64,000 nucleotides of DNA. Origin: UBA2883 sp964017965 (GTDB lineage: Bacteria; Cyanobacteriota; Vampirovibrionia; Gastranaerophilales; Gastranaerophilaceae). Location: positions 186,001 to 250,000 of the forward strand of contig CAXHNV010000002.1 in assembly GCA_964017965.1 (NCBI GenBank), written 5' to 3'. Below the pieces are notes generated by a model that searched no databases, was not told where the DNA came from, and saw nothing but the letters and a program-made list of their open reading frames with translations. Below, piece by piece: positions 55,184 through 64,000 of this stretch (positions are counted from its first letter, which is position 1; every line of letters starts with the position of its first letter). Both the position numbers and the translations under genes were made by a program.

Positions 55184-56497
55184 ATGAAAAACAGAATTAT
55201 AATGTTTTGGGGAATTGTAGCAATTGTTATTGCATCAATTTACGTTCTTTTTTCAAAACCAACAAGTCTCGGACTTGATTTGGTAGGAGGTTCCCGATTA
55301 GAACTTCAAGCACAGAAAACTGAAACTATTGCTGAAATTAAGCCTGAGATGATGGATAGTTTAATTTTTGCAATCAAAAAGAGAGTTAATGCGTTGGGTG
55401 TTGCTGAAACTCACGTTTCAAGGGTTGGTACAGACAGACTTATCGTTGAGATTCCTAACGTAAAAGATTTGGATCAAGCGAAAAAGATGCTTGGTGATAC
55501 GGCAGAACTTGAATTCAAGAAAAATATAGCAAAAGAAGATCAAACTCCTCAGTGGGTATCTACAGGTTTGAGCGGTAAGGATCTTGCTTCTGCAGCAGTT
55601 GGCAGTTCACAAACTGGTCAATGGGTTGTTGATTTGGTATTCAACGCTCAAGGAACAAAGAAGTTTGCTGATTTAACACAACAGTTAGTTCATCAACAAA
55701 TGGCTATTTTCTTTAACGGAGAACTTCAATCCGCTCCTGTTATTCAGGAACCTATCTTAGAAGGTAGAGCACAAATATCAGGCGGCGGTGAAAACGGCGG
55801 GTTCTCTTCAAAACAAGCTAAAGAAATGGTGGACTTGTTAAATGCCGGTGCATTACCTGTTCCTGCTAAAATTATTCAAGAAAACACTGTTGGACCTACT
55901 CTTGGTAGTGACAGTATTAAAAAGTCTGAGTTTGCAGGTATTCTGGGACTTGGCTTGGTAATGTTGTTTATGATTGCGTATTACAGATTACCGGGTCTTA
56001 TTGCTGACATTGCATTATGTATTTATGCAGTTATATTGTTCGCATTATTCAAGACTATTGGAGTGACTCTTACTCTTGCTGGTATTGCCGGTTTTATCCT
56101 CAGTGTAGGTATGGCAGTTGATGCTAATATTCTTATCTTTGAAAGAACAAAGGAAGAATTGAGAGCAGGAAGAACTTTGTACACTGCTATAACTGCAGGG
56201 TTTGACAGAGCATTCACAAGTATTTTTGACTCTAATATGACAACTATTATTACCTGTGCAATCCTTTACTGGAAGGGTACAGATATTGTTAAGGGCTTTG
56301 CTTTGACGCTTGCTCTTGGTGTAATTGTTTCAATGTTTACAGCGATTACGGTTACAAAGAACTTTATGTTGTTAATATTTGGTACAAGCACATTGACAAA
56401 ACCTTGGTTGTTCGGTCTCAGCAAAGATGAGATTGGTACGGCTTATCAAGCTACTGAATCTAAAAAAGAGAATGCTAAATTCGGTGTATTGGATTAG
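55184..56497 (+). CDS. secD: Protein translocase subunit SecD
   Basis: 437 aa with six membrane segments. Start: TM1 followed by LGLDLVGGSRLELQ; VKKRVNALGVAE-type region (KKRVNALGVAETHVSRVG); periplasmic P1 head; then NAGALPVPAKI, VGPTLGSDSIKKS and the TM4-5 signature GMAVDANILIFERTKEELR. With SecF it uses the proton motive force to pull proteins across the inner membrane. It is followed by secF after 28 bp. Confidence 0.97.
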   Translation: MKNRIIMFWGIVAIVIASIYVLFSKPTSLGLDLVGGSRLELQAQKTETIAEIKPEMMDSLIFAIKKRVNALGVAETHVSRVGTDRLIVEIPNVKDLDQAKKMLGDTAELEFKKNIAKEDQTPQWVSTGLSGKDLASAAVGSSQTGQWVVDLVFNAQGTKKFADLTQQLVHQQMAIFFNGELQSAPVIQEPILEGRAQISGGGENGGFSSKQAKEMVDLLNAGALPVPAKIIQENTVGPTLGSDSIKKSEFAGILGLGLVMLFMIAYYRLPGLIADIALCIYAVILFALFKTIGVTLTLAGIAGFILSVGMAVDANILIFERTKEELRAGRTLYTAITAGFDRAFTSIFDSNMTTIITCAILYWKGTDIVKGFALTLALGVIVSMFTAITVTKNFMLLIFGTSTLTKPWLFGLSKDEIGTAYQATESKKENAKFGVLD

Positions 56498-56525
56498 TTA
56501 TAGAAAATAGATAAGGGTAATTATT

Positions 56526-57476
56526 ATGAAATTAAATATAGTTAAATACAGAGTTTTATGTTTGTGTATATCAGCAGCAATGCTTATTCCTTGTATTGGT
56601 GCGATGATATATTCAAGCATTGTAACTCCGACTCATTCGCCATTAAAAGTAGGTATTGATTATACCGGTGGTACAATTTTACAATACGGTGTAAGAGAAA
56701 GTAATATTTCACCGGAAAAACTTGGTGAATTAAGAGAAGAACTTAATAATGTGGGTGTTAAAAACCCTGAGATACAGGTTATTGATGTTAATAATAACCA
56801 GAATTCTGCTATTAAAGCGCTTATTTCTATCAGAACACCTTTTATAGAAGGTGACTCTGACATGGGTAAACAGATTACCAAAGCTGTTCAGTCTGAGTTT
56901 AAGGATGCTGATTTAGACCAGATTTCATCAGTTGGTCCTACTCTTGGTAAAGAGTTATTTGCAAACTCACTTGTAGCGTTAACATTAGCGTTGTTGGGTA
57001 TTATTTGTTATTTGACAATAAGATTCCAGTTTGACTATGCTTTAGCAGCTATATTGGGGCTTGTACACGACGTTATATTTGTTTGCGGTGTATTTTCAAT
57101 CCTTGGACTTCTGTTTGGGGTTGAGGTTGACGCGTTATTTGTAACGGCGATTCTTACGGTTATTGGTTTCTCTGTTCACGATACGATTGTTGTATTTGAC
57201 CGTGTTCGTGAAAATTTGAGATATTATGCTAAGAAAATGTCTTTTGGTGAGATTGTAAACTTTAGTGTTAACCAGACTTTAGCAAGAAGTATCAATACAT
57301 CACTTACGACATTGATTACATTGTTAGCGCTTTATTTCTTTGGTGGTGTTACTACTAAGAACTTTGTACTTGCAATGATTTTAGGTATCGCAGTTGGTAC
57401 TTATTCAAGTATTTTCTTCTGTACTGTACTTGTTGACATTTGGGAAGAAAAGAAACGCGCTGGTCTAAAGAAATAG
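56526..57476 (+). CDS. secF: Protein translocase subunit SecF
   Basis: 316 aa, six membrane segments. GIDYTGGTILQYGV after TM1, SSVGPTLGKELFANSL, and the conserved TM4-5 part FSVHDTIVVFDRVRENLR. Partner of SecD. The U32 peptidase gene starts 21 bp behind it, so the three genes are probably co-transcribed. Confidence 0.97.
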   Translation: MKLNIVKYRVLCLCISAAMLIPCIGAMIYSSIVTPTHSPLKVGIDYTGGTILQYGVRESNISPEKLGELREELNNVGVKNPEIQVIDVNNNQNSAIKALISIRTPFIEGDSDMGKQITKAVQSEFKDADLDQISSVGPTLGKELFANSLVALTLALLGIICYLTIRFQFDYALAAILGLVHDVIFVCGVFSILGLLFGVEVDALFVTAILTVIGFSVHDTIVVFDRVRENLRYYAKKMSFGEIVNFSVNQTLARSINTSLTTLITLLALYFFGGVTTKNFVLAMILGIAVGTYSSIFFCTVLVDIWEEKKRAGLKK

Positions 57477-57497
57477 TATTTGAGCGTTGAGGAAAAT

Positions 57498-59258
57498 ATG
57501 AAAACAGAGTTATTGGCTCCGGCAAAAAATATAGATATTGCAAAGCAGGCTATAGATTGCGGAGCCGATGCTGTTTATATAGGTTCTGTTGCGTTTGGGG
57601 CAAGACAGAACGCTACGAATTCTATTGAAGATATTGAACAACTTATTCAGTATGCGCATAAGTTTTATGTGAAGGTGTTTGTTACGGTTAATACTATCAT
57701 TGCTGATGATGAGATTCCGGATGTTATTGACCTTATAAATAAGTTGTACGATATCGGGGTAGATGCCTTGATTGTTCAGGATATGGCTATCTTAAAATTG
57801 TTTATTGATAATAAGTTACCGCCTATTCCGTTACATATCAGTACACAATGTGATAATAGGCTGACTGAAAAGGTTAAGTTCTTTGCGGATATGGGCTTAC
57901 CGCGTGTGGTTCTTGCAAGGGAGCTCTCTTTAAAACAGATTGAAGACATTCAAAAACAAAATCCTGAACTTGAGTTAGAATGTTTCATTCATGGAGCGTT
58001 GTGTGTTTCTTATAGCGGACAATGTTATCTTAGTCAATATATAGGCGGACGTTCGGCTAATAAGGGACAATGTGCTCAACCTTGTCGAAAAAAATATACT
58101 CTTGTTGATGAAACGGGGAAGGTTATTGCTAAAGATAAGCATTTGTTATCATTAAAGGATTTTAATACCTCTGATATTATTGATAAAATGGTTAAAGTTG
58201 GGGTTAAGTCTTTCAAGATAGAGGGCAGGCTTAAAGATGAACTTTATGTGAAAAATGTTGTTGGGTATTACAGACAACGACTTGATGAAATATCTGATAA
58301 GACATCTTCGGGTAGAGTTGTGTTAGGGTTTATGCCTGATTTAAGCAAGTCGTTTAATAGAGGTTATACTCATTACTTTTTGGAAGAACGTTCAAAATGT
58401 TTTAGTTTTGAAACACCAAAGTTTATTGGTGAAAAGGTCGGAGTTGTTTCTAAGGTAATTGATAAATATTTTGAGTTAAAGGGTAAGGTTGAGCTTAATA
58501 ATCAAGACGGGCTGTGTTTTAATCGTAATGCTGAGGTTGGTTGTTTGGTTAACCGTGTTGAGAATAACAGAGTTTATCCTAATAGTATGAAGGGTATATC
58601 TGTTGGGATGGAAGTTTTTAGGAATATTGACCGACTGTTTGAAGATAGTGTGCTTAAGTCTGTTGCTAAACGTCAAATCGGGGTGAATATTTCAGTTGAA
58701 AACGATATTATATCAGCTATAGACGAGGACAACAATTTTGTTAATCTGAAAATTATTGAAACAGAAAAAGCTAATAATCAAGAAAAAATGAACGATAACT
58801 TTGCTAAAAACATTTCTAAAACAGGCAATTCAGATTTTTATATAAGGGATTTGAAACTGTCAGATATCCCGTTTATGCCGGTTTCAAGGGTAAATGAGTA
58901 CAGAAGAACTTTGTTTGAGATGTTGATGAATGAACGTTTGAAAAATTATAAAAGAGAGGTTCAACAACCGTTGAAGTATGTCGATTATTTTAAAGACGAA
59001 CTTGATTATAGAGGGAATGTTCACAACGATTTGGCGAAAGAGTTTTATCAAAACTGCAATTCTTGTGTTCAGGAGTGTTCTTTTGAAACAGGCGTGTCCG
59101 ACAGGCAGGTTGAATTGATGAGAACGAAACACTGCTTGAAATATGCGTTTGATATGTGTAAAAGCCCTAAACAACTAACTTTGATTGATGAAAAAGGTGT
59201 AAAATATCCGCTCAAGTTTGATTGTAAGAGCTGTGAAATGGCGGTTCTTAAGCCTTAG
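57498..59258 (+). CDS. U32-family peptidase (collagenase-like)
   Basis: 586 aa from the ATG at 57498, which has GAGG upstream; a TTG at 57480 would add six residues. N-terminal barrel LLAPAKNIDIAKQAIDCGAD and the U32 signature region ECFIHGALCVSYSGQCYLSQ, then NKGQCAQPCRKKY, with conserved cysteines. A second region (about 330-450) is a beta-domain found in longer members; the C-terminus has further Cys (NCNSCVQEC, CKSC). Some U32 proteins (RlhA, TrhP) act in RNA hydroxylation rather than proteolysis, so the name peptidase is uncertain. The stop overlaps the convergent TIGR02757 gene by 11 bp. Confidence 0.88.
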   Translation: MKTELLAPAKNIDIAKQAIDCGADAVYIGSVAFGARQNATNSIEDIEQLIQYAHKFYVKVFVTVNTIIADDEIPDVIDLINKLYDIGVDALIVQDMAILKLFIDNKLPPIPLHISTQCDNRLTEKVKFFADMGLPRVVLARELSLKQIEDIQKQNPELELECFIHGALCVSYSGQCYLSQYIGGRSANKGQCAQPCRKKYTLVDETGKVIAKDKHLLSLKDFNTSDIIDKMVKVGVKSFKIEGRLKDELYVKNVVGYYRQRLDEISDKTSSGRVVLGFMPDLSKSFNRGYTHYFLEERSKCFSFETPKFIGEKVGVVSKVIDKYFELKGKVELNNQDGLCFNRNAEVGCLVNRVENNRVYPNSMKGISVGMEVFRNIDRLFEDSVLKSVAKRQIGVNISVENDIISAIDEDNNFVNLKIIETEKANNQEKMNDNFAKNISKTGNSDFYIRDLKLSDIPFMPVSRVNEYRRTLFEMLMNERLKNYKREVQQPLKYVDYFKDELDYRGNVHNDLAKEFYQNCNSCVQECSFETGVSDRQVELMRTKHCLKYAFDMCKSPKQLTLIDEKGVKYPLKFDCKSCEMAVLKP

Positions 59259-60003
59259 GGCTTTGGGACTCTTCTATCCCTTTACCAAATATTGCAAAAT
59301 CGTATTTGACCGGATCGTTCGGGTCAAATTTCTTCAGGTTTGATGTGAGTTCTCGAACGGTTTTTATCGTATTTGTTTTAATGTTAACAAGTTCCATTTC
59401 ACGTGATAGTCTTGCAACATGAACATCAAGCGGTATAAGGAGTTCTGATGTAGGGATAAAATCCCAAACCCCTAAATCAACACAGGATTTGCGCACCATC
59501 CAACGTAAAAACATATTCATTCGTTTCATAGCGCAGTTTGCACCTGTTGGAATCATGTGTTTATAACCTTTGCAATCAGTGATATCTGCATAAAAATAGT
59601 CTATGACTTTTCTCAGCATAGTTTCAATATTGTTGTTGTAACAGTTGCAAAATAACTCTGACAGCCCTTTTGAACTGTTGTATAAATTTGCTAATTGATT
59701 GAATAAAAGAACAATGTCATCCGGTTTGTAGAACCTGTAATTGATGTTCTTTTCGGTTATTAGTTTAAACTCGTTGTTTTTGATAAAGTTTGTAGGTTCG
59801 TTGTCCATTAGTTCAAAGAGTTCTGCAAGTTTTTTAGTAAATATTTTTCTATTGCCGTAGGAAAAAATAGATGCAATAAACCCGGCGAGTTCTATATCAG
59901 ATAAGGTGTTATATCTGTGCGGGAACTGTATGGGGTCATCTTTTATAAAATCTTTTGTTTCATACTTTGCTACTAAATTATCGAGTTCTTGTTTTGATAT
60001 CAT
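59248..60003 (-). CDS. TIGR02757-family (DUF2400) protein
   Basis: 251 aa. PHRYNTLSDIELAGFIASIFSYGNRK near residues 28-53 and MNMFLRWMVRKSCVDLGVWDFIPTSELLIPLDVHVARLSREM are diagnostic for the family, which looks like a helix-hairpin-helix DNA-glycosylase-type fold. No reaction is established for it as far as I know. It overlaps tadA by four bases in a minus-strand operon. Confidence 0.88.
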   Translation of the reverse strand: MISKQELDNLVAKYETKDFIKDDPIQFPHRYNTLSDIELAGFIASIFSYGNRKIFTKKLAELFELMDNEPTNFIKNNEFKLITEKNINYRFYKPDDIVLLFNQLANLYNSSKGLSELFCNCYNNNIETMLRKVIDYFYADITDCKGYKHMIPTGANCAMKRMNMFLRWMVRKSCVDLGVWDFIPTSELLIPLDVHVARLSREMELVNIKTNTIKTVRELTSNLKKFDPNDPVKYDFAIFGKGIEESQSPKA

Positions 60004-60419
60004 TGTCTAACTTCCTTAAAAAACTGTTTTAAAATATTATCACATTCTTCTTCTTGGATTCCGCCGTATATTTTTGTTTTGAATTCAGAGTAATCGTTTA
60101 GATTTAGCGCAGAACCTAATGCTCCGTATTTTTGGTTGTAGGAGCCAAAGTAGACCTCTTTTATTCTTGATTGCAAGATTGCCCAGCTGCACATAGGGCA
60201 AGGTTCTAAAGTTACATACATTCTACAATCATCGAGTCGCCAGTTGTTAAGTGATTTTTGTGCTTCTTTGATTGCAAGGATTTCAGCGTGTGCGGTTACG
60301 TCGTTGTTTTCTTCCCGCATATTATGTGTTTGGGCTATAATTTTGCCGTTTTTTTCTATTATACAGCCTATTGGTACATCTTTTACTGTTTTAAGCGCTT
60401 CTTCGATTGCCCGTTTCAT
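60000..60419 (-). CDS. tadA: tRNA-specific adenosine deaminase
   Basis: 139 aa. Cytidine-deaminase fold with zinc motif HAEILAI and PCPMCSWAI. It turns A34 of tRNA-Arg(ACG) into inosine. A short start (MKRAIEEALKT) fits the family minus the usual first helix, so the N-terminus is slightly short; no better start lies upstream because the kinase stop overlaps it by one base. Confidence 0.92.
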   Translation of the reverse strand: MKRAIEEALKTVKDVPIGCIIEKNGKIIAQTHNMREENNDVTAHAEILAIKEAQKSLNNWRLDDCRMYVTLEPCPMCSWAILQSRIKEVYFGSYNQKYGALGSALNLNDYSEFKTKIYGGIQEEECDNILKQFFKEVRQ

Positions 60420-62092
60420 TATTTAGCCTTTTTCATAAATATTTGTACAGAGAATCCCCATTTGTTGTTTGAATGTAAATGGATATGTCCTTCCATTGTT
60501 TCAACAAGCCCTTTTACAATGTATAATCCAAGACCTGTACCACGGGTGGTTCTTGTTGTTGTATCATCGAGTCTTGTGAATTTATCAAATAAAGTTTTAA
60601 GTTTGTCTTTAGGTATTATGTTGCAATGGTTTTTAACGGTTATTTTAACGTAGGTATCATCAAAATCTTCTGATTCAACGACTATTTCAGAATCTTCATC
60701 AGAATATTTTACAGCGTTTTCTACAAGGTTAATTATAACCTGCTCAAATCTATCTTTATCAGCAATGATTTCAGGAATATCTTCATCTACATTGTTTACT
60801 ATTGTTTTATCGGTGTTTTTGACAAGTAACAAAGATTCTTCTATCAACTTAGTAATATTTATCGGCTGCATATTAACGTTGAGTTTGTCACGTTCTATGT
60901 CTGGAATAACAAGTAAATCCTCAATCATACGGCTTAATCTTTCAGATTGTTTTTTTATGATTTTAAGCGATTTTTGCTTCGTTTCTTCATCAATAGTGAT
61001 GTCTTGTCTCAAAAGTCTTGAGGTATAGCCTTGAATACTTGTTAAAGGTGTTCTGAATTCGTGGCTTACTGTATCAATCATATTTGAGCGGAAATCGTTC
61101 AGCTCTTGAAGTTCTTTGTTGTTCTTTTCAAGTTTTATATAGGATTTATGGATTTGATTTGCCATTCTGTTAAATTCAGAAGCCAAAAAGATGATTTCAT
61201 AAGGTGTCAGGATGTGGGTTAATAGTCTTACTCTGCGTTTATAGTTCCCTTTAGAAATTGCTATGATAGCCTTAAATAACTGTCTTATGTTGATATAAAG
61301 GTAAGAGATGTATAAGCCTACAATCAGTAATACAGAAAGTGCTGCGATTAAAACAGAGAGAATGATTTTAACTCTGCTGTGTTCGATATAGGTTTTGGTT
61401 ATCTCTCTGGGTGTATTTACAATGATAAGAACATCAGGATTAGTTTTCTTTAAGTATACAAACGGTTGGTTTTTCTTTTTACCGTAGACTGTTGCTACAT
61501 TTGCCTTCAGGTCTTCCGGTAATTGTTGAAGTGCTTTATTTAAAACATTTTGATCATAGCTATATGATGTGATAAGTTTTTTCGTATCATCAAGTATAAA
61601 TATCTGTCTGTTATTAGTATCAGTTGAATTGAAAAGATTGTTTTTAAGTGTTTCAATGTCAAATTTTGCTATCAGATAGTTACCTTTGTTAGTTCTTTTA
61701 TAAAATATTACTTCGTTATTTTGTGAGGCTATTTCTTTTAGTTTTATAGCTTCTTTTTCAGTCGGGACAAAGAAAAGACTTTTATAAAACTCTGCATTAC
61801 GTGATACTCGTGTAATATATCTTTGTCGCTCACTATAATCAGGAATTTCATTAATATCGTTCACGAGCTCATTTACGCAGAATGTCATTGTTTTATCAAA
61901 TACATCAATACTATCTGATACTGAGTTTGCTATAATTGTACCGGTGTTACATAATTGGGCTCTAACAGATTGCTGGTTGATGTTATTGATTACGATACCT
62001 GATATTGAAAACGGAATAATAACAGCAAACAAACTTACGATAATAATTTGTTCAACTATTTTCAATCTGTTGATAGGAGCTTTTTTTGCCAT
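60419..62092 (-). CDS. Membrane sensor histidine kinase
   Basis: 557 aa. Two membrane segments (about 16-36 and 242-266) flank a 200-residue extracytoplasmic sensor of double-Cache type. Then a HAMP-like region, HisKA with SHEFRTPLTSIQGY (H344) and HATPase with EQVIINLVENAVKYSD and GTGLGLYIVKGLVE. Its partner is the response regulator whose gene ends one base upstream. The pair is embedded in an operon with panD and tadA. The signal is unknown. Confidence 0.93.
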   Translation of the reverse strand: MAKKAPINRLKIVEQIIIVSLFAVIIPFSISGIVINNINQQSVRAQLCNTGTIIANSVSDSIDVFDKTMTFCVNELVNDINEIPDYSERQRYITRVSRNAEFYKSLFFVPTEKEAIKLKEIASQNNEVIFYKRTNKGNYLIAKFDIETLKNNLFNSTDTNNRQIFILDDTKKLITSYSYDQNVLNKALQQLPEDLKANVATVYGKKKNQPFVYLKKTNPDVLIIVNTPREITKTYIEHSRVKIILSVLIAALSVLLIVGLYISYLYINIRQLFKAIIAISKGNYKRRVRLLTHILTPYEIIFLASEFNRMANQIHKSYIKLEKNNKELQELNDFRSNMIDTVSHEFRTPLTSIQGYTSRLLRQDITIDEETKQKSLKIIKKQSERLSRMIEDLLVIPDIERDKLNVNMQPINITKLIEESLLLVKNTDKTIVNNVDEDIPEIIADKDRFEQVIINLVENAVKYSDEDSEIVVESEDFDDTYVKITVKNHCNIIPKDKLKTLFDKFTRLDDTTTRTTRGTGLGLYIVKGLVETMEGHIHLHSNNKWGFSVQIFMKKAK

Positions 62093-62093
62093 A

Positions 62094-62801
62094 TTATTCT
62101 CCGAATGGTGTAAGTTTATAGCCTACGTTTGTTACTGTATGAAGGTATTTTGGTGTTTTTGAATTCGGTTCAATTTTGTTTCTTAGTCCGCCGACGTGAA
62201 CTCTTAACATTCTGACGTCTTCGTCGCTGTCATAACCCCAGACTTCATCTAATAGAGTTGCTAATGTAACAGCGTTATTAAAGTGTTGCATTAAACAATA
62301 CAGAATTTCAAACTCTGTTGGTGTGAGTTTGATTTTTTTGTTTAAGATAACACACTCAAGAGTATCAGGGAATATTTTTATATCTCCTGCTTCAAGTGTT
62401 TCATTGTTGATAGTATTTTCTTGTACAGGCTGATTACGTCTTAAGAGTACTCGGATTCTCAACAATACTTCTTGAATATCAAACGGTTTTACGAGGTAAT
62501 CATCTGCTCCTGAATCGAATCCGTCAGTTTTGTCATCGATAGTACCTTTTGCTGTGAGCATTAAAACCGGTATTGATAGTTTTGCCTGACGAATGTTTTT
62601 ACAAACATCAAACCCGTTCATCTTTGGCATCATAACGTCAAGAATAACAAGGTCGTAAGAATTGTTTAATACTTTTGTCAGACCTTCCTTTCCGTCAGAG
62701 GCTGTGTCTACAAAGTAACCGCTTTGTGCGATGTCAAATTCAAGTAATTCTCTAATTTCGTCGTCGTCATCTACGATTAGTATTCTTTTTACGTTATCCA
62801 T
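62094..62801 (-). CDS. OmpR-family response regulator
   Basis: 235 aa. Receiver (DDDDE, LVILDVMMPKMNG, MLTAKGTIDDK, LVKPFDIQEV) plus winged helix (KIKLTPTEFEILYCLMQHF, MLRVHVGGLRNKIEP, TNVGYKL). Distinct from the RpaB-like protein at 12501. The kinase gene starts one base after its stop, so they form a two-component pair. It follows a 45-codon small ORF. Confidence 0.94.
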   Translation of the reverse strand: MDNVKRILIVDDDDEIRELLEFDIAQSGYFVDTASDGKEGLTKVLNNSYDLVILDVMMPKMNGFDVCKNIRQAKLSIPVLMLTAKGTIDDKTDGFDSGADDYLVKPFDIQEVLLRIRVLLRRNQPVQENTINNETLEAGDIKIFPDTLECVILNKKIKLTPTEFEILYCLMQHFNNAVTLATLLDEVWGYDSDEDVRMLRVHVGGLRNKIEPNSKTPKYLHTVTNVGYKLTPFGE

Positions 62802-62813
62802 TTATTATTGCCT

Positions 62814-62951
62814 TTATTTGAAGTATTTTTCGGGATAGTTAGTATGGGTTTGAACGATAGTTTTATATTCGTTCTTGTCGATGTTTACACCCATGTTTTT
62901 TATATCTAATGAAAATTTCTTTTTCTTTTTTAAAAAATTATACTTTTCCAT
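62814..62951 (-). CDS. Putative 45-aa basic small protein
   Basis: Starts two bases after the panD stop: MEKYNFLKKKKKFSLDIKNM then GVNIDKNEYKTIVQTHTNYP and EKYFK. It is Lys-rich with no known family. No ribosome binding site of its own, so it would depend on re-initiation from panD. It fills most of the gap between panD and the response regulator in the same direction. It could equally be a chance frame in a leader. Confidence 0.4.
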   Translation of the reverse strand: MEKYNFLKKKKKFSLDIKNMGVNIDKNEYKTIVQTHTNYPEKYFK

Positions 62952-62953
62952 TT

Positions 62954-63301
62954 TTATACCATACAATTATCATCGTTGATTTGTACAATGGTAGGTTTGT
63001 AGCCGTCGAGTTCGTCTTCTGTTACGTATCTGTATGAGCAGATGATGATTTTATCACCTTTTTGTACTTTTCTTGCTGCTGCTCCGTTTACGCAAAACAT
63101 TTTAGACCCGCGAGGTCCTTTGATTACGTATGTTTGGAATCTTTCGCCATTGTTTATATCAAGAATGTCAACTTTCTGCCATTCTCTGATTTTTGCAGCG
63201 TCTAATATGTCTTCATCTATTGTTATTGAACCGACGTAATTTAAGTTTGAGTCACTAACTGTAGCTCTATGAATTTTTGAATTTAAAAATTCCAGTAACA
63301 T
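62954..63301 (-). CDS. panD: Aspartate 1-decarboxylase
   Basis: 115 aa from the ATG at 63301 (AAGGAG nine bases before); this places the self-cleavage Gly24-Ser25 at exactly the numbering of the E. coli enzyme (NYVGSITID). Pyruvoyl-dependent; makes beta-alanine for pantothenate and CoA. Other motifs: HRATVSDSNLNY, GAAARKVQKGDKIIICSY. Head of a run leading to the two-component genes, 43 bp after the recombinase stop. Confidence 0.96.
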   Translation of the reverse strand: MLLEFLNSKIHRATVSDSNLNYVGSITIDEDILDAAKIREWQKVDILDINNGERFQTYVIKGPRGSKMFCVNGAAARKVQKGDKIIICSYRYVTEDELDGYKPTIVQINDDNCMV

Positions 63302-63344
63302 TTTACACATCTCCTTAACCTGTTTTAATTATACAATAAAAAGA

Positions 63345-64000
63345 TTATGTTTCATTATTAATTTTAAAATAAATATCTTTCAAACGTTTTTTACTTATGT
63401 GGGTATAAAGCTGGGTTGTAGATACGTCACTGTGTCCAAGCAGTTCCTGTACGATACGTAAATCTGCTCCGTTATCCAGAAGGTGAGTTGCAAAAGTATG
63501 ACGCAGCGTATGCGGTGAGATATCTTTGTTAAGGAGTTTTCCGAGCGAATGTATTATTCTGTAGATATCCTGCCTGTTTGTTTCCCTGCCGTCTTCCTGT
63601 AAAAGCAGTTTTTTTGATTGCGGGTTGAGCCCGTCTCTGTATGCAATATATTCTTGCAAGATGTTTTTTGCATAATCACCAAACGGGATTATACGTTCTT
63701 TTGAACCTTTGCCGAAACAGATTATGTGCTGAGCTTTAAGATTTATGTTGTTTATTTCAAGATTACACAGTTCGGAGACCCTTAATCCGCAGCTGTAGAG
63801 CAGCTCTATGACGACCCTTTCCGTTAGTTTTAAATCAAGGTTTGTTAAATTTAGAATGTCGTTTGTTGATAAAACTTTTGGCAGGTGTTTTGGTAATTTA
63901 GCCTGCTCTATAAACGATATCGGGTTGTTGTTTACGTAATTATTTGCACACGCCCATTTAAAAAATGATTTTAGTGCTGAGATTTTTCTTGAGATACTTG
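63345..64000 (-). CDS. XerC/XerD-type tyrosine recombinase (start outside window)
   Basis: The frame is open to the window end, so the N-terminus is missing. Visible: SALKSFFKWACANNYV (core-binding domain end), catalytic Arg in LLYSCGLRVSELCNL, Lys in CFGKGSKERIIPFG, HTLRH with the His and second Arg, GHSDVSTTQ and the nucleophile Tyr in LYTHISKKRL. The length and motifs fit the chromosome-dimer resolvases XerC or XerD rather than a phage integrase, but the choice between C and D cannot be made here. Confidence 0.88.
   Translation of the reverse strand, partial: SISRKISALKSFFKWACANNYVNNNPISFIEQAKLPKHLPKVLSTNDILNLTNLDLKLTERVVIELLYSCGLRVSELCNLEINNINLKAQHIICFGKGSKERIIPFGDYAKNILQEYIAYRDGLNPQSKKLLLQEDGRETNRQDIYRIIHSLGKLLNKDISPHTLRHTFATHLLDNGADLRIVQELLGHSDVSTTQLYTHISKKRLKDIYFKINNET

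Overview
The window is AT-rich DNA from a Gram-negative-type bacterium, most probably a gut Gastranaerophilales/Vampirovibrionia member (the non-photosynthetic Melainabacteria sister group of Cyanobacteria). The main evidence is a full-length RpaB-like OmpR-family response regulator (12501-13253) of cyanobacterial type, together with an outer-membrane TolC, giant autotransporter-like adhesins, an archaeal-type split glutamate synthase and several lineage-type proteins of unknown function. The assignment is inference from gene content; no rRNA is present. Three tRNAs (Cys, His, Ser) are present. No CRISPR array or insertion sequence was seen.

Layout. 1-3 kb: the 3' end of a Pmp-like adhesin that begins before the window. 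3-8 kb: two divergent genes, a membrane-anchored glycogen-synthase-like protein and a 647-aa Trp-rich coiled-coil protein, separated by an AT-rich region with two perfect matches to the RpaB box HLR1. 8-13 kb: mnmE, tRNA-Cys, a secreted protein, an FtsB/DivIC-like protein, a TPR protein and the RpaB-like regulator. 13-18 kb: tRNA-His and a multidrug efflux locus (tolC divergent from marR-emrA-emrB). 18-28 kb: a small LuxR-type regulator, a radical SAM protein, a zinc ribbon protein, a degenerate PilB/GspE-like ATPase with a receiver protein and histidine kinase, glgA and a large zinc-ribbon/cyclase-like/AAA-like protein. 28-36 kb: trpS, lineage-type unknowns, an NlpC/CHAP-like hydrolase and the three-gene glutamate synthase. 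36-40 kb: the pyrH-frr-cdsA-rnc-rpe operon. 40.2-50.9 kb: a 3424-aa Pmp-like adhesin. 51-59 kb: dnaX, a murein carboxypeptidase, tRNA-Ser with a 5'-truncated phosphatase remnant behind it, dapA, secD-secF and a U32 peptidase. 59-64 kb: a minus-strand cluster xer-panD-small ORF-response regulator-histidine kinase-tadA-TIGR02757.

Most notable points. (1) The last 1176 bp of the two adhesin genes are a nearly identical, indel-free inverted repeat flanking 37.6 kb, with a sharp identity edge at one end and decaying identity at the other, as expected from gene conversion. (2) dnaX carries an A10 run at which a one-base slip in either direction reaches a stop within three codons, which suggests transcriptional slippage producing a gamma-type subunit. 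(3) Several proteins (glycosyltransferase-like, 366 aa, 161 aa) share a short N-terminal S/N-F-G/K-type motif. (4) A few genes have a -10 hexamer only 6-7 nt before the ATG and no Shine-Dalgarno, while neighbours have strong ones, which suggests leaderless transcripts.
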